Below the pieces are notes generated by a model, which saw only the letters and a program-made list of their open reading frames with translations, searched no databases and was not told where the DNA came from. A stretch of 44,832 nt of DNA from Candidatus Scalindua arabica (GTDB lineage: Bacteria > Planctomycetota > Brocadiia > Brocadiales > Scalinduaceae): NCBI GenBank assembly GCA_018263435.1, contig JAANXD010000059.1, forward strand, positions 402 to 45,233, written 5' to 3'. Below, one piece after another: positions 1 through 9,125 of the stretch. The position numbers and the translations under genes were made by a program. The first letter of the stretch is position 1; each line of letters begins with the position of its first letter.

Positions 1-145
1 CTTCAGTTTCCGGAAGCCACCAATGCTGGTCTATCGAATACTTGATCCCTGTTCCAATTAAGATCGTCGTTATGAGGAAGAATGCTGCAAGAGATTCCTT
101 TCTTGAGAATTCAAAAATCTTCAATGGCCCCGGCAGTTCTGGCAT
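1..145 (-). CDS. N-terminal fragment of a membrane-anchored protein (runs off the window)
   Basis: An open frame of 48 codons starts with ATG at 145 and runs off the left edge. It reads MPELPGPLKIFEFSRKES, then a hydrophobic stretch of about 15 residues rich in L, I and T, then a polar segment. A short charged N-terminus followed by one membrane helix resembles the start of ComEA-type helix-hairpin-helix proteins, but the diagnostic domain would lie outside the window, so this is only a guess. It is divergent from the UDP-sugar pyrophosphorylase gene. No strong ribosome binding site is visible. Confidence 0.42.
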   Translation of the reverse strand, partial: MPELPGPLKIFEFSRKESLAAFFLITTILIGTGIKYSIDQHWWLPETE

Positions 146-298
146 CACGTTAATAAGTGTATGAAATGATGTGGTTTAACATATCTAAAAGATATAAGGA
201 AATTTTAGTTATTTAAAATCTATGGTCAAGCAAATTCCAACACTAAAGTTATGCTTTTACCTTGAACAACTTCAGGGGGTATTGTAGAATTTTTGATT

Positions 299-1753
299 AT
301 GATCGCTGACAAACTCAAACATTCTGAAATTAAGACAGAAAACGACTCTGATAAACTAATTGTAGAGAAGGTATTTTCCCATAAACAGGAACATGTATTC
401 AGGTGGTGGAACGATCTTACTATAAATGAACAGGAGAACCTTTTAGACCAGTTAAGACTCATAGACTTTACGCTTCTTCAAGACCTTATTGAAAAGCATA
501 TTGAAGGAGACAATCTTACAAGTCCGGAGACGACAACCCTTGAACCACCAGACATTATTCCTATTCCACAAAACGATTCACAAAAGACACGTTCAGATGA
601 GGCAAGGAAGATTGGGGATAATGCCATAGGTACCGGTACAGTCGCAGTTGTTACTGTTGCCGGAGGATTGGGTACCCGATTAGGAGCGAACAGGCCAAAA
701 GGTACGCTCACTATCAGCCCCATCATGGGGAAGAGTGTTTTTCAATTACATGCCGAAAAAATTAAGGCTATGATGAAAAAGTATGATACTGTTATTCCGT
801 GGTATATTATGACGAGTTTGAACAATGACGAAATGACACAGAACTTTTTTGAAGAAAATCTTTTTTTCGGTTTGGATTCTGACAATGTTTCTTTCTTCAC
901 ACAGGGAGTCCTTCCCGTGATAGATCTTCAAGGCAAGCTGTTAATGGACTCAAAAAGCAGTATCGTAACCAGCCCAAATGGCCATGGAGGAACTTTGCTT
1001 GCCCTGAAAGAAAGAGGTATCTTATCCAACATGAATGAACGCGGAATTAAACACATCTTTTATCATCAGGTTGACAATATATTGATAAAGATTGCCGACC
1101 CTGCTTATTTAGGATATCATATCAGTGCTGGAGCGAAGATGTCTCCAAAGGTGGTACAAAAGACAGACCCTGAAGAGAAGGTAGGTATTGTTGGCATAAG
1201 AGACGGACACCTGGACACAATAGAATACAGTGAACTGAGTAAGGAGGAACGGCATGCAATTAATCCGGATGGGTCCCTCAAATTTAGGATGGGGAATCCT
1301 GCCATATATTTACTTGATGTAGATTTTGTTGAAAATATTAATGAAAGCCATTTTACTCTGCCTTATCATAAAGCAGTAAAGAAGGTGCCTTGTATCGATG
1401 AAAATGGCTGTAAAATAAAACCATCCGAAAATAACGCTGCCAAATTTGAAATGTTCATCTTTGATGCACTCAAACATGCAGGAAAGTCCATAATTATGGA
1501 GGTAGTACGTGAAGATGAGTTCTCTCCGGTTAAGAATGCGGAAGGTAAAGACTCTCCTGATACTGCGAAGCAAAGCATGATAAATATGTTTGGCAAATGG
1601 TTGAAAGGTGTAGGAGTTGAAATCCCGAAAGACGAAGTTGGAAACGTCAAGGGTACTATCGAGATTAGCCCTCTTTACGCCCTGGATGCCGAAGAACTAA
1701 AAGAAAAGATTGACCAGAAAATTGTTTTTACCGGTGAGCTGAATTTACAATGA
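299..1753 (+). CDS. UDPGP-family nucleotidyl-sugar pyrophosphorylase (UAP1-like)
   Basis: Probable UTP:hexose-1-phosphate (or N-acetylhexosamine-1-phosphate) uridylyltransferase, making a UDP-sugar in the cytoplasm for envelope or glycogen-type synthesis. The nucleotide-binding loop GGLGTRLGANRPKG lies near residues 122-135. The family motifs GHGGTLLALKERG and HQVDNILIKIADP follow in the middle of the protein. The length of about 484 residues and the motif order fit the eukaryotic-like UAP1/UGP branch rather than bacterial GalU or GlmU. ATG at 299 is preferred over a TTG two codons upstream; a G-rich patch at 274-279 is rather far from either. It lies 21 bp upstream of pgi and probably forms an operon with it. 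Which hexose it uses cannot be read from the sequence. Confidence 0.9.
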   Translation: MIADKLKHSEIKTENDSDKLIVEKVFSHKQEHVFRWWNDLTINEQENLLDQLRLIDFTLLQDLIEKHIEGDNLTSPETTTLEPPDIIPIPQNDSQKTRSDEARKIGDNAIGTGTVAVVTVAGGLGTRLGANRPKGTLTISPIMGKSVFQLHAEKIKAMMKKYDTVIPWYIMTSLNNDEMTQNFFEENLFFGLDSDNVSFFTQGVLPVIDLQGKLLMDSKSSIVTSPNGHGGTLLALKERGILSNMNERGIKHIFYHQVDNILIKIADPAYLGYHISAGAKMSPKVVQKTDPEEKVGIVGIRDGHLDTIEYSELSKEERHAINPDGSLKFRMGNPAIYLLDVDFVENINESHFTLPYHKAVKKVPCIDENGCKIKPSENNAAKFEMFIFDALKHAGKSIIMEVVREDEFSPVKNAEGKDSPDTAKQSMINMFGKWLKGVGVEIPKDEVGNVKGTIEISPLYALDAEELKEKIDQKIVFTGELNLQ

Positions 1754-1774
1754 GTTTATAAAAAGGAATCCGAT

Positions 1775-3436
1775 ATGTTGAATAAAATTAATCCCACGAA
1801 AACTCAAAGCTGGAAGAATCTCGTCGATCATTTCAAAGAGATGAAGAGTGTTCACATGAAAGATTTATTTGCTGACGATCCTGACAGATTTAATAAATAT
1901 TCCATTAGATTTAATGGGATTCTTGTCGATTATTCCAAGAACATAATAACAGAGGACACACTGAAGCTATTACTTAAATTAACTGATGATGTTGGTTTGA
2001 GAGATGCGCTTAATAAGATGTTCAATGGAGAAAGGATAAATGAGACTGAGGACAGAGCCGTTTTGCATACAGCTTTAAGGAATAGATTAAACATCCCTGT
2101 TTGCGTTAATGATAAAAATGTAATGCCGGAAGTAAATGCTGTTTTAAGTAAAATGAAAGATTTCTCAGATAAAATCATCTCCGGAGAGTGGAAAGGATTT
2201 GCCGATAAGAAGATTACGGATATTGTAAATATTGGTATTGGCGGTTCTGATCTGGGACCCGTAATGGTAACTGAATGTCTGCGGCCTTATGCAAAGGATG
2301 GCCTGGCAGTTCATTTTGTCTCAAATGTTGACGGGACTCATATTACAGAAACCCTGAAACCGCTGAATCCTGAAACCACTCTGTTTCTGATTGCCTCAAA
2401 GACCTTTACAACTCAGGAGACAATGACAAACGCATTTACCGCAAGAGAGTGGTTCCTGAAATGTGCAGAAGATCATGCATACGTTGCAAAACATTTTGTG
2501 GCGTTATCAACAAATATAGAAAAGGTGGAAGAGTTCGGTATTGACAAAGACAACATGTTTGTTTTCTGGGACTGGGTTGGCGGCCGCTATTCACTCTGGT
2601 CTGCAATCGGTCTCTCCATAGCATGCTATATCGGATATGAGAATTATGCTGAATTGCTGCAAGGCGCCTTTGAAATGGACAGCCATTTTAGAGAAACTCC
2701 ATTCGAAAGAAACATTCCTGTTATCCTGGCCTTAATAGGAATCTGGTACAACAATTTCTTTGGTGCGCAGACAGAAGCAATCCTGCCATACGACCAGTAT
2801 ATGCACAGATTTCCGGCATACTTTCAGCAGGGGAATATGGAGAGTAACGGAAAATCTGTGGACAGAAATGGAAACAAGGTAAATTATCAGACAGGCCCAA
2901 TTATCTGGGGGGAACCCGGAACAAATGGCCAGCACGCCTTTTATCAACTAATCCATCAGGGGACAAAGATAATTCCGGCAGACTTCCTTGCGCCCGCAAT
3001 CAGTCATAACCGGATTGGTGAACATCATAACATTCTTTTATCAAATTTTTTCGCGCAGACAGAGGCCCTCCTGAACGGAAAGACAAAAGAAGAGGTTACC
3101 GAAGAGTTGAAAGGGGATGGCATGAGTGATGATGAAATCCGGAAACTGTATCCTCACAAAGTCTTTGAAGGCAACAGGCCGACGAATTCAATCTTGTTCA
3201 GCAAACTTACTCCAAGGGCCTTAGGCAGTCTGATAGCAATGTATGAGCACAAGATCTTTGTCCAGGGAGTGATCTGGAATATCTTCAGTTTTGATCAATG
3301 GGGTGTTGAGCTTGGCAAACAACTGGCAAATAAGATACTACCGGAGTTAGGAGATGATGAACAGGTTGATTCCCACGATTCTTCTACAAACGGACTGATA
3401 AATGTTTTTAAAGATATGAGAGAGTCGTCAAAGTAA
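1775..3436 (+). CDS. pgi: Glucose-6-phosphate isomerase
   Basis: Interconverts glucose 6-phosphate and fructose 6-phosphate in the cytoplasm. At 553 residues it has the length of the long, E. coli-type enzyme. Both signatures are visible: [12 protein letters not shown] near residue 268 and [12 protein letters not shown] near residue 504, as are the substrate-loop motif [10 protein letters not shown] and the active-site stretch [18 protein letters not shown]. An AAGGA sequence stands about 8 bases before the ATG. It follows the UDP-sugar pyrophosphorylase with a 21-bp gap. Functionally it connects to the glk/zwf/pgl/gnd/tkt cluster at 26-34 kb. Confidence 0.97.
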   Translation: MLNKINPTKTQSWKNLVDHFKEMKSVHMKDLFADDPDRFNKYSIRFNGILVDYSKNIITEDTLKLLLKLTDDVGLRDALNKMFNGERINETEDRAVLHTALRNRLNIPVCVNDKNVMPEVNAVLSKMKDFSDKIISGEWKGFADKKITDIVNIGIGGSDLGPVMVTECLRPYAKDGLAVHFVSNVDGTHITETLKPLNPETTLFLIASKTFTTQETMTNAFTAREWFLKCAEDHAYVAKHFVALSTNIEKVEEFGIDKDNMFVFWDWVGGRYSLWSAIGLSIACYIGYENYAELLQGAFEMDSHFRETPFERNIPVILALIGIWYNNFFGAQTEAILPYDQYMHRFPAYFQQGNMESNGKSVDRNGNKVNYQTGPIIWGEPGTNGQHAFYQLIHQGTKIIPADFLAPAISHNRIGEHHNILLSNFFAQTEALLNGKTKEEVTEELKGDGMSDDEIRKLYPHKVFEGNRPTNSILFSKLTPRALGSLIAMYEHKIFVQGVIWNIFSFDQWGVELGKQLANKILPELGDDEQVDSHDSSTNGLINVFKDMRESSK

Positions 3437-3518
3437 TATTTTTACATTAGAAAAAAGCTTAATCCTTGTGTAAAATGAGCAAATAAGCCTGAGAATCTAT
3501 TTTTTAGGAGATGTTATT

Positions 3519-3737
3519 ATGTTAAGCAACTATACCGCTAAGTATACAAGAATCGACTCCGGTTATATGGGCCAGTTAGTTGAGTGGTCGGAGGTGATAA
3601 CTGAAGGTAAAACATTAGACGAATGCAGAGAAACGCTTAAGGATGCATTAAATGAAATGGTACTAGCATACCGGCAGCAAGGAAAAGATATCCCCCTTGG
3701 TGGTGGTCTTCTAGAGCAATTATCAGTAGAGATTTAG
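3519..3737 (+). CDS. hicB: HicB-family antitoxin
   Basis: A 72-residue HicB-like protein. The N-terminal half contains the partly degraded RNase H-like fold of HicB (YTAKYTRIDSGYMGQLVEWSEVITEGKTL shows the beta-strand pattern), followed by an amphipathic helix (ECRETLKDALNEM). No C-terminal ribbon-helix-helix or helix-turn-helix domain is present, so it is the short, non-DNA-binding type. TTAGGAG stands 7 bases before the ATG. It ends one base before hicA, the usual antitoxin-first or toxin-first operon arrangement. It would neutralise HicA by direct binding. Confidence 0.8.
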   Translation: MLSNYTAKYTRIDSGYMGQLVEWSEVITEGKTLDECRETLKDALNEMVLAYRQQGKDIPLGGGLLEQLSVEI

Positions 3738-3738
3738 C

Positions 3739-3927
3739 ATGTCTATAAAACGACGTGATTTGATCAAATATTTCGAAGAAAACAGCTTTTACCTGTTACG
3801 TGAAGGCGGTAATCACTCCATATACACAAATGACTTAAAGACGATACCAATAAAAAGACATCGGATGTTTGATAGAATTACAGCAAATGAATTGTGTAAA
3901 CAAGCTGGTTTAAAACCTAAGTTTTAG
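3739..3927 (+). CDS. hicA: HicA-family mRNA interferase toxin
   Basis: A 62-residue protein with the double-stranded-RNA-binding-like HicA fold. The catalytic histidine is His26 within GGNHSIY, and the basic strand TIPIKRHRMFDRI follows. HicA toxins cleave mRNA independently of ribosomes or block translation until HicB binds them. The gene starts one base after the hicB stop codon, so translation is probably coupled. It is convergent with a small minus-strand gene that begins 5 bp beyond its stop. Complete and apparently intact. Confidence 0.85.
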   Translation: MSIKRRDLIKYFEENSFYLLREGGNHSIYTNDLKTIPIKRHRMFDRITANELCKQAGLKPKF

Positions 3928-3932
3928 TTAAT

Positions 3933-4151
3933 TTACTCCAGAGGCCATGGAGTATCACTCTTCTCTTCCGCAAAATAGCAGAACATATCCCATGTATATT
4001 CCTTATTGGATAAGGGACAGCGTAGAGTAACATTACGTTCTGTTATATCGGTAACTTCCCAATCACCCTTGCGTCTTGACCCCTCGATCCTGATTTTCTG
4101 ACCCACTTCAAAAGGATAAGGTTTGAAAATCGTCACCTTATGCTTTGTCAT
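3933..4151 (-). CDS. Small conserved-looking hypothetical protein
   Basis: About 72 residues starting MTKHKVTIFKPYPFEVGQ. The ATG at 4151 is chosen because GGTGG lies 5 bases upstream; an in-frame GTG at 4160 would overlap that site. The composition (KIRIEGSRRKGDWEVTDI, then NVTLRCPLSNKEYTW) suggests a small beta-rich SH3- or KOW-like barrel, but I do not recognise a family. It is convergent with hicA and lies 73 bp from the pterin dehydratase gene, reading in the same direction. Confidence 0.5.
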   Translation of the reverse strand: MTKHKVTIFKPYPFEVGQKIRIEGSRRKGDWEVTDITERNVTLRCPLSNKEYTWDMFCYFAEEKSDTPWPLE

Positions 4152-4224
4152 AGATTCCACCTTTTAGTAGACATATTACAGAGACTAAGATTAAATTATC
4201 CATTAACAATTTCCTTGATGATCT

Positions 4225-4554
4225 CTAACTAACTGGAATCTCATCAATCTTTGCAGCAAGGATGAAGTCGCTTTCTGTCAGACCGTTTATCTTGTGTGTC
4301 CATGTCTTAATACTTGCTTTCCCCCATGTCAGAAATATATCAGGGTGGTGTCCCTGCTCTTCTGCAATATCTCCTACCTTGTTTACAAATGCAAGCGCCT
4401 TCACAAAATTTGGAAACTTATACGTCTTGGAAATGTGATGTTCCTCAACTACGTCCCATCCATCTACCTGTTTTTTTAGTTGTTCCAGCTCCTCACCCTT
4501 TAGGGGTGGAACTCCTCCCTTACAGGGTACGCATTCTTTTTTGGATAGTGACAT
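4225..4554 (-). CDS. phhB: Pterin-4-alpha-carbinolamine dehydratase
   Basis: Dehydrates 4a-hydroxytetrahydropterin during pterin recycling. The 109-residue protein has the family motif EEQGHHPDIFLTW with its paired histidines, followed by the downstream histidine and acid in THKINGLTESDF. AAGGAG lies 6 bases before the ATG. Homologues often occur without phenylalanine hydroxylase, and none is seen here, so the in vivo partner is unknown; a role in molybdopterin-type cofactor salvage has been proposed for some members. Its N-terminus has a short extra CVPCKGG segment with two cysteines. Confidence 0.9.
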   Translation of the reverse strand: MSLSKKECVPCKGGVPPLKGEELEQLKKQVDGWDVVEEHHISKTYKFPNFVKALAFVNKVGDIAEEQGHHPDIFLTWGKASIKTWTHKINGLTESDFILAAKIDEIPVS

Positions 4555-4581
4555 TCTTACTCCTTTCTTAAAAAACCGGTC

Positions 4582-5370
4582 CTACTGCTGGCCTCTAAGT
4601 TTTGCCCAGGTTAATCCTAAATATTCATGAATAGCAAGTTGTGCCTTGTAAAGATTACCTATACTTGGAAAAAAAGAGTGAGGACTTAATCCTGATCCTG
4701 CACTAACGCGATGGCCGATTGGAGATGGGATGGGGTTCATACCAAGTTTTTTAAACATAGCCATCGACCTGGGTATATGGGAAGCTGATGTTACCAATAC
4801 AAATTGTTCATTGCCAACTATGGACTTAATAAATTCAGCCTGGCTTCTTGTATCTTTTGATTTGGCTTCAAGTATTATATCGTTTTCAGGTACACCTGTT
4901 TCAATTGCAACGTGCGCTAATGTATCCGCCTCTGGAACAGGATCAAAGACGACGCCTCCTGATAAAAGGAGTTTTGTCCCTGGATATTTTCTATAGATTC
5001 GGATACCTTCCATCAGCCTCACCAGAGAACTTTTGCCTATCTGGCTCATCAGTGGTAATTCTGGATCTGAGGTGTGTCCACCACCGAGGACAACAACATA
5101 TTTTATTGCGGACTTATCTTCTATCTTTGATACCGATGAGGAGTCTCTCATTTCAAACGAATCGTATTTCCTTTCAAGTGGCCGGAGAAGTTTGTTTGCA
5201 ATAACGCTGCAACTGAACAATGTTAATATGATCAAACCAGCCGATACCACTGCCTTTCCCGCCTTCTGTTTAGTCGTGAACCATAGCAGATATAAGCCTA
5301 GAAAAGAAATCCAAAGGCTTAAAGGAAGGGGATACAGAAAACCTGAAACAATCTTCTTGAGAATAAACAT
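4582..5370 (-). CDS. YdcF/ElyC/SanA-family (DUF218) membrane protein
   Basis: A 262-residue protein with two N-terminal membrane helices (about residues 5-30 and 38-58) and a soluble DUF218 domain. The domain signature includes YVVVLGGG, LLLSGG and LVTSASHIPRSMAMF. ElyC and SanA members affect envelope integrity and lipid-carrier-linked sugar or peptidoglycan metabolism, but the biochemical reaction is unsettled. It is divergent from murD across about 160 bp, which fits an envelope role without proving it. Confidence 0.83.
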   Translation of the reverse strand: MFILKKIVSGFLYPLPLSLWISFLGLYLLWFTTKQKAGKAVVSAGLIILTLFSCSVIANKLLRPLERKYDSFEMRDSSSVSKIEDKSAIKYVVVLGGGHTSDPELPLMSQIGKSSLVRLMEGIRIYRKYPGTKLLLSGGVVFDPVPEADTLAHVAIETGVPENDIILEAKSKDTRSQAEFIKSIVGNEQFVLVTSASHIPRSMAMFKKLGMNPIPSPIGHRVSAGSGLSPHSFFPSIGNLYKAQLAIHEYLGLTWAKLRGQQ

Positions 5371-5508
5371 TTTATGTAATAACTGTATAACCTTTTTAAC
5401 TGATTTACTTATTGGCCTGAACCGCCAATCAAAATCATACTAATACCAACTATAGATAAAATCAATATTTATTTCTACCATATACCTGTTAAATACATGG
5501 GTTACAAC

Positions 5509-5537
5509 TTGACATTGTATAAAGGCAGGTGTATTTT
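5509..5537 (+). promoter_or_regulatory. Predicted sigma-70-type promoter for murD
   Basis: TTGACA at 5509-5514 is followed after 17 bases by TATTTT at 5532-5537. Transcription would begin near 5543-5545, only a few bases before the ATG at 5547, so the mRNA would be nearly leaderless. This also argues against the in-frame GTG at 5529, which would lie between the -35 and -10 boxes. Confidence 0.4.
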
Positions 5538-5546
5538 TATAATCCT

Positions 5547-6968
5547 ATGAATCAAGAATCTATTTCAAAGGAATTTTATAAGGACAAGAAAGTAACTGTA
5601 ATGGGATTGGGACTGTTTGGCGGCGGTGTTGTTGCTGCCAGATTCCTTGTCTCTCAGGGTGCAGATGTAACGGTTACAGACCTGAAAAGTGCTGAGGAAT
5701 TATCTGCATCTCTTAAGCTTTTAAACGACCTGTCTGTTAAGCTTCGGCTAGGGAAACACTCAGAAGAAGATTTTGCAGATGCTGATATGCTGGTTGTCAA
5801 CCCCGCTGTGCCCGATGATTCCAGGTTTTTACAGATTGCGTGTGATAACAATGTACAGATCGATTCAGAACTGAACATTTTCTTCAGGTTTGTTCCTGCA
5901 CCCGTAATAGGAATTACCGGCAGCAATGGTAAGTCGACAACCACATCTTTGTTAGGAGAGATGCTGAAGGAAGCAGGGATTAAAACGGGAATTAAAACGT
6001 GGATTGGCGGAAATATAGGTGTTTCATTATTGGGACATCTTGATGAAATACAACCGGATGATGTGGTCGTTCTTGAGATATCAAGTTTTCAACTTGAGCT
6101 GCTCTCCAGGATAGAAATGAGTCCGCACATAAGTATAGTAACAAATATAGCTCCAAATCACCTTGACAGACACAAAACCATGGAAAATTATATAAACTCG
6201 AAGAAAGCAATTATTCGTTATCAAAAGAAGAATGATTACGCAATACTTAATTATGACGATCCGACATTAAGAGAATGGGAAGGTGAATGTAAAAGCCATG
6301 TTCTATGGTTCAGCGCCACAAAAGAGCTGGAACATGGCGCTTTCCTGAAGGATAATGAAATTATTATTAATCATAATTTCGACGTTATCTCCTGCCCGAC
6401 ACAAACTAACATAAAGGGCATTCATAATAGACAAAACATAATGGCCGCATCATATGCGGCAATTGCAATGAATGTAGACGTCGGATCTATTAAAAATGCG
6501 ATTGCAGGATTTAACGGGCTGGAACATAGATTGGAATATGTAAACACTATTAATGATGTACAATATTACAATGATTCAAAGGCAACAACACCGGAAGCCG
6601 CAATTGCCGGAATAAAGGCTTTTGATAACCCGACAATATTGATTGCTGGAGGGTATAATAAAGAAGTAAGTCTCAGTCAGTTTGCACGAGAATGTGCAAA
6701 AAATACAAAAAACGTAATCCTTGTTGGAGAGACTGCCATTAACATACAGGAACTTATTAAAAACGTAAAGGGCGAAAAAGATGAAAAAGCCGAACCGGAG
6801 GTTTACGTGGCAACATCTCTTGATGAGTCGGTAAAAAAGGCATACGAGATTGCTGAAGCCGGCGATGTCGTCTTACTATCACCCGCATGTGCAAGTTTCG
6901 ATATGTTTATAAACTATGAAGAGAGAGGAAAAAGATTTAAAGAACTTGTCCACAACATAAAAAATTAA
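5547..6968 (+). CDS. murD: UDP-N-acetylmuramoylalanine--D-glutamate ligase
   Basis: Adds D-glutamate to UDP-MurNAc-L-Ala in peptidoglycan precursor synthesis, in the cytoplasm. The N-terminal Rossmann domain has VMGLGLFGGGVVAARFL. The Mur ATP-binding loop GITGSNGKSTTT follows near residues 122-133, then the central motif SSFQLE, and the C-terminal ligase domain with YNDSKATTPEA. The roughly 473-residue length is normal for MurD. The first ATG is preferred over an upstream in-frame GTG (see the promoter entry). It is isolated from other mur genes. Its stop codon lies 2 bp from the left inverted repeat of the RAYT element. Confidence 0.95.
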   Translation: MNQESISKEFYKDKKVTVMGLGLFGGGVVAARFLVSQGADVTVTDLKSAEELSASLKLLNDLSVKLRLGKHSEEDFADADMLVVNPAVPDDSRFLQIACDNNVQIDSELNIFFRFVPAPVIGITGSNGKSTTTSLLGEMLKEAGIKTGIKTWIGGNIGVSLLGHLDEIQPDDVVVLEISSFQLELLSRIEMSPHISIVTNIAPNHLDRHKTMENYINSKKAIIRYQKKNDYAILNYDDPTLREWEGECKSHVLWFSATKELEHGAFLKDNEIIINHNFDVISCPTQTNIKGIHNRQNIMAASYAAIAMNVDVGSIKNAIAGFNGLEHRLEYVNTINDVQYYNDSKATTPEAAIAGIKAFDNPTILIAGGYNKEVSLSQFARECAKNTKNVILVGETAINIQELIKNVKGEKDEKAEPEVYVATSLDESVKKAYEIAEAGDVVLLSPACASFDMFINYEERGKRFKELVHNIKN

Positions 6969-6970
6969 AA

Positions 6971-7704
6971 TAGGGACACATCCCATTTATTCTTGACAAC
7001 AGTTGTATAATTGATATAAATAATGGACCATGCCACGGATCGCAAGGATAGTAGCAACAGAATATCCTCACCACATTGTACAAAGAGGTAACAACAGAGA
7101 AAAAGTCTTTGTCGTAAAAAAAGACTTCGAAAAATACATCTCCCTCCTTGAAAAATATTCTATAGAGAAAAATGTCGTGATACTTGCATACTGCCTTATG
7201 CCAAACCATGTACATTTGCTGGTAAAACCTTTAGGCGAAGACGGTCTATACAAAATGATGCAAGGTACTACTCTTTGTTATACCCAATATTTTAATAAAA
7301 AGAACAAACGAACCGGGCGTCTTTGGGAATGCAGGTATCATTCTTCTATCATTGATGGAGAGAGATATTTATGGACGGTAAGCCGCTATATAGAAAATAA
7401 TCCAGTAAGAGCAGGGCTAGTTAAGAATGCCGAAGACTATCTTTACTCAAGTGCAAGAACCCACATTTTAGGAGAGTACAATACTCTTCTAAATGAGCGA
7501 CTATTTGATGAGGATGAAGAATCCAATTACAAGAGATTTATATCAGGAGGAGAAGATAAGATGAATTTAAGTGATATTAGAAGGCAAACAAGACTAGGCA
7601 AGCCTCTTGGAGACAGAGGATTTTTGGAAACACTTTCTAAAAAGCTAGGTTTCAATTTAGCCTTTAGACCTAAAGGCCGGCCCAAAAAAAGGGATGTGTC
7701 CCTA
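6971..7704 (+). mobile_element. RAYT element 1, bounded by inverted repeats
   Basis: A perfect 14-bp inverted repeat, TAGGGACACATCCC at 6971-6984 and its complement at 7691-7704, bounds a Y1-type transposase gene. The left end continues CATTTATTC, exactly as in the gene-less hairpin at 26276-26358. The element sits between the murD stop and the cca start, and its right repeat lies within the last codons of the transposase gene, 8 bp before the cca ATG. No clear target duplication is visible, as expected for a single-strand (HUH) mechanism. Confidence 0.7.
6993..7020 (+). promoter_or_regulatory. Predicted promoter of RAYT 1
   Basis: TTGACA at 6993-6998, a 16-base spacer, then TATAAA at 7015-7020. 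The start site would fall near 7027, so translation from the ATG at 7030 would be nearly leaderless; no Shine-Dalgarno sequence is visible. The spacer begins with the palindrome ACAACAGTTGT (6996-7006), a possible operator. The promoter abuts the left inverted repeat, so it moves with the element. Confidence 0.42.
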
Positions 7705-7719
7705 TTTAAAAATGACTGA
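7030..7719 (+). CDS. REP-associated tyrosine transposase (Y1_Tnp), RAYT 1
   Basis: A single-strand DNA endonuclease/transposase of the IS200-like Y1 family. The HUH motif is NHVH (His60, His62) in MPNHVHLLVKP, and the catalytic tyrosine is most likely Tyr120 in RYIENNPVRAG. A further conserved segment YSSAR lies near residue 139. The 229-residue length with a C-terminal basic tail (RPKGRPKKRD) fits the common single-domain RAYT type. Known RAYTs cut and join at REP hairpins next to their genes. The stop codon lies 8 bp inside cca, so the two genes overlap. The frame is intact, so it may be active. Confidence 0.9.
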   Translation: MPRIARIVATEYPHHIVQRGNNREKVFVVKKDFEKYISLLEKYSIEKNVVILAYCLMPNHVHLLVKPLGEDGLYKMMQGTTLCYTQYFNKKNKRTGRLWECRYHSSIIDGERYLWTVSRYIENNPVRAGLVKNAEDYLYSSARTHILGEYNTLLNERLFDEDEESNYKRFISGGEDKMNLSDIRRQTRLGKPLGDRGFLETLSKKLGFNLAFRPKGRPKKRDVSLFKND

Positions 7720-9043
7720 CAAAAATTTACTTAAAGAAACTGCCGTAGGTATCGTTAAGCGTCTCAGAGAAAAGGGCTTCAGTGCGTTATTTGCAGGTGG
7801 TTGTGTTCGGGATATGCTGATGGGTAGTGCCCCTGAAGACTATGACATCGCAACAGACGCCCGTCCCGATGATATTACAAATATTTTCAAGAAGACGGTT
7901 CCTGTGGGCATTAACTATGGGGTTGTCCTGGTCATGGAAAATGATTTTGAGTTTGAGGTTGCTACTTTCAGGTCAGACGGCACGTACACTGATGGCCGCC
8001 ACCCTGATACGGTAACATTCTGTGATGCCAAGGGTGATGCATTAAGGCGTGATTTTACTATAAATGGAATGTTTTACGATCCGGTTGATGACAAACATTT
8101 TGATTATGTCGGAGGCCGGGATGATCTAAAGGCCCATCTGGTTAGAGCCATCGGCAACCCTTCTGAAAGATTTAATGAAGACAGGTTACGAATGATAAGG
8201 GCAGTTCGTTTTGCGTGCAGGTTTGACTATAAGATTGAAGACCAGACTGCAGAGGCCATAAGAAAACTTTACGATAAGATATTAACCGTAAGTATGGAAA
8301 GGACTAGAGATGAACTCCGAAAGATATTGACTGGCCCAAGCCCGCATATCGGTATCAAAATGATGGACGATCTAAACCTCCTGAATGAGATCCTTCCGGA
8401 GGTAACGGCAATGAAGGGTGTAAGGCAGCCGGAAAACTACCATCCGGAAGGTGATGTGTTTACGCATACACTGCTCACATTGTCCGAATTGGCTGCCAGT
8501 CAAACGTCAGCAGATAGTTGGGAATTGGCAATGGCCGTACTCCTTCATGACATAGGCAAACCCGTAACCTTTGAAGTTGCAGACCGAATAAGGTTCAACA
8601 ACCATGACAACATTGGCGCCGAGATGTCTGAAAAGATATGCGAGCGTTTAAGGATGTCGAATGCAGAGAAGGAACGTATAACATGGCTGGTAAAGATGCA
8701 TCTCTATCTGAGACATGCACAGCAGATGAGAATAAGTAAACTTAAGAGGCTTTTTGCTCATGAAGGCTATCCCGAACTTGCAGAGCTTTATAAAGTAGAT
8801 TCACTTGCCAGCACTGGGGATCTTGAGGATTACAACTTTTGTCAGAATATGTTTGATGAATTGCAAGAGGAGGAGATTAAGCCGGAACCACTCATCACCG
8901 GCAATGATTTAATAGCAATGGGACTGAAACCAGGCCCAATCTTCTCAAAAGTCCTGGATGCAATAAAGGACGATCAACTGGAACAGAAGATTACGACTAA
9001 AGAAGAGGCATTAGAAAAAGCAAAGGAACTTGTAACTTCATAA
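7712..9043 (+). CDS. cca: CCA-adding tRNA nucleotidyltransferase with HD domain
   Basis: Adds or repairs the 3' CCA of tRNAs. The nucleotidyltransferase domain contains FAGGCVRDMLMG and the metal-binding DYDIATDA near residue 35, then RRDFTINGMFYD and the basic motif NEDRLRMIRAVRFACRF. A C-terminal HD-type domain contains LLHDIGKP. The overall layout (about 443 residues) is that of class II CCA enzymes. ATG at 7712 is chosen; an upstream in-frame ATG at 7694 lies within the transposon inverted repeat and would add six codons from it. Its native 5' leader appears to have been replaced by RAYT 1. The gene is followed by a REP hairpin that could end transcription. Confidence 0.9.
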   Translation: MTDKNLLKETAVGIVKRLREKGFSALFAGGCVRDMLMGSAPEDYDIATDARPDDITNIFKKTVPVGINYGVVLVMENDFEFEVATFRSDGTYTDGRHPDTVTFCDAKGDALRRDFTINGMFYDPVDDKHFDYVGGRDDLKAHLVRAIGNPSERFNEDRLRMIRAVRFACRFDYKIEDQTAEAIRKLYDKILTVSMERTRDELRKILTGPSPHIGIKMMDDLNLLNEILPEVTAMKGVRQPENYHPEGDVFTHTLLTLSELAASQTSADSWELAMAVLLHDIGKPVTFEVADRIRFNNHDNIGAEMSEKICERLRMSNAEKERITWLVKMHLYLRHAQQMRISKLKRLFAHEGYPELAELYKVDSLASTGDLEDYNFCQNMFDELQEEEIKPEPLITGNDLIAMGLKPGPIFSKVLDAIKDDQLEQKITTKEEALEKAKELVTS

Positions 9044-9058
9044 ATAAAGTCCCATACT

Positions 9059-9081
9059 GTTCGACAGTTCTACTGTCGAAC
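9059..9081. repeat. REP hairpin left of RAYT 2
   Basis: A perfect palindrome with 10-bp arms GTTCGACAGT / ACTGTCGAAC and a TCT loop. It begins 15 bp after the cca stop codon and may serve as its terminator. A tail (CACAAAAAAAGCAGTTCTA) follows, and a similar tail follows the last REP right of the transposase. Confidence 0.85.
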
Positions 9082-9125
9082 ACAAAAAAAGCAGTTCTAT
9101 TGAGCATTATAGATAGCAGGCAACC

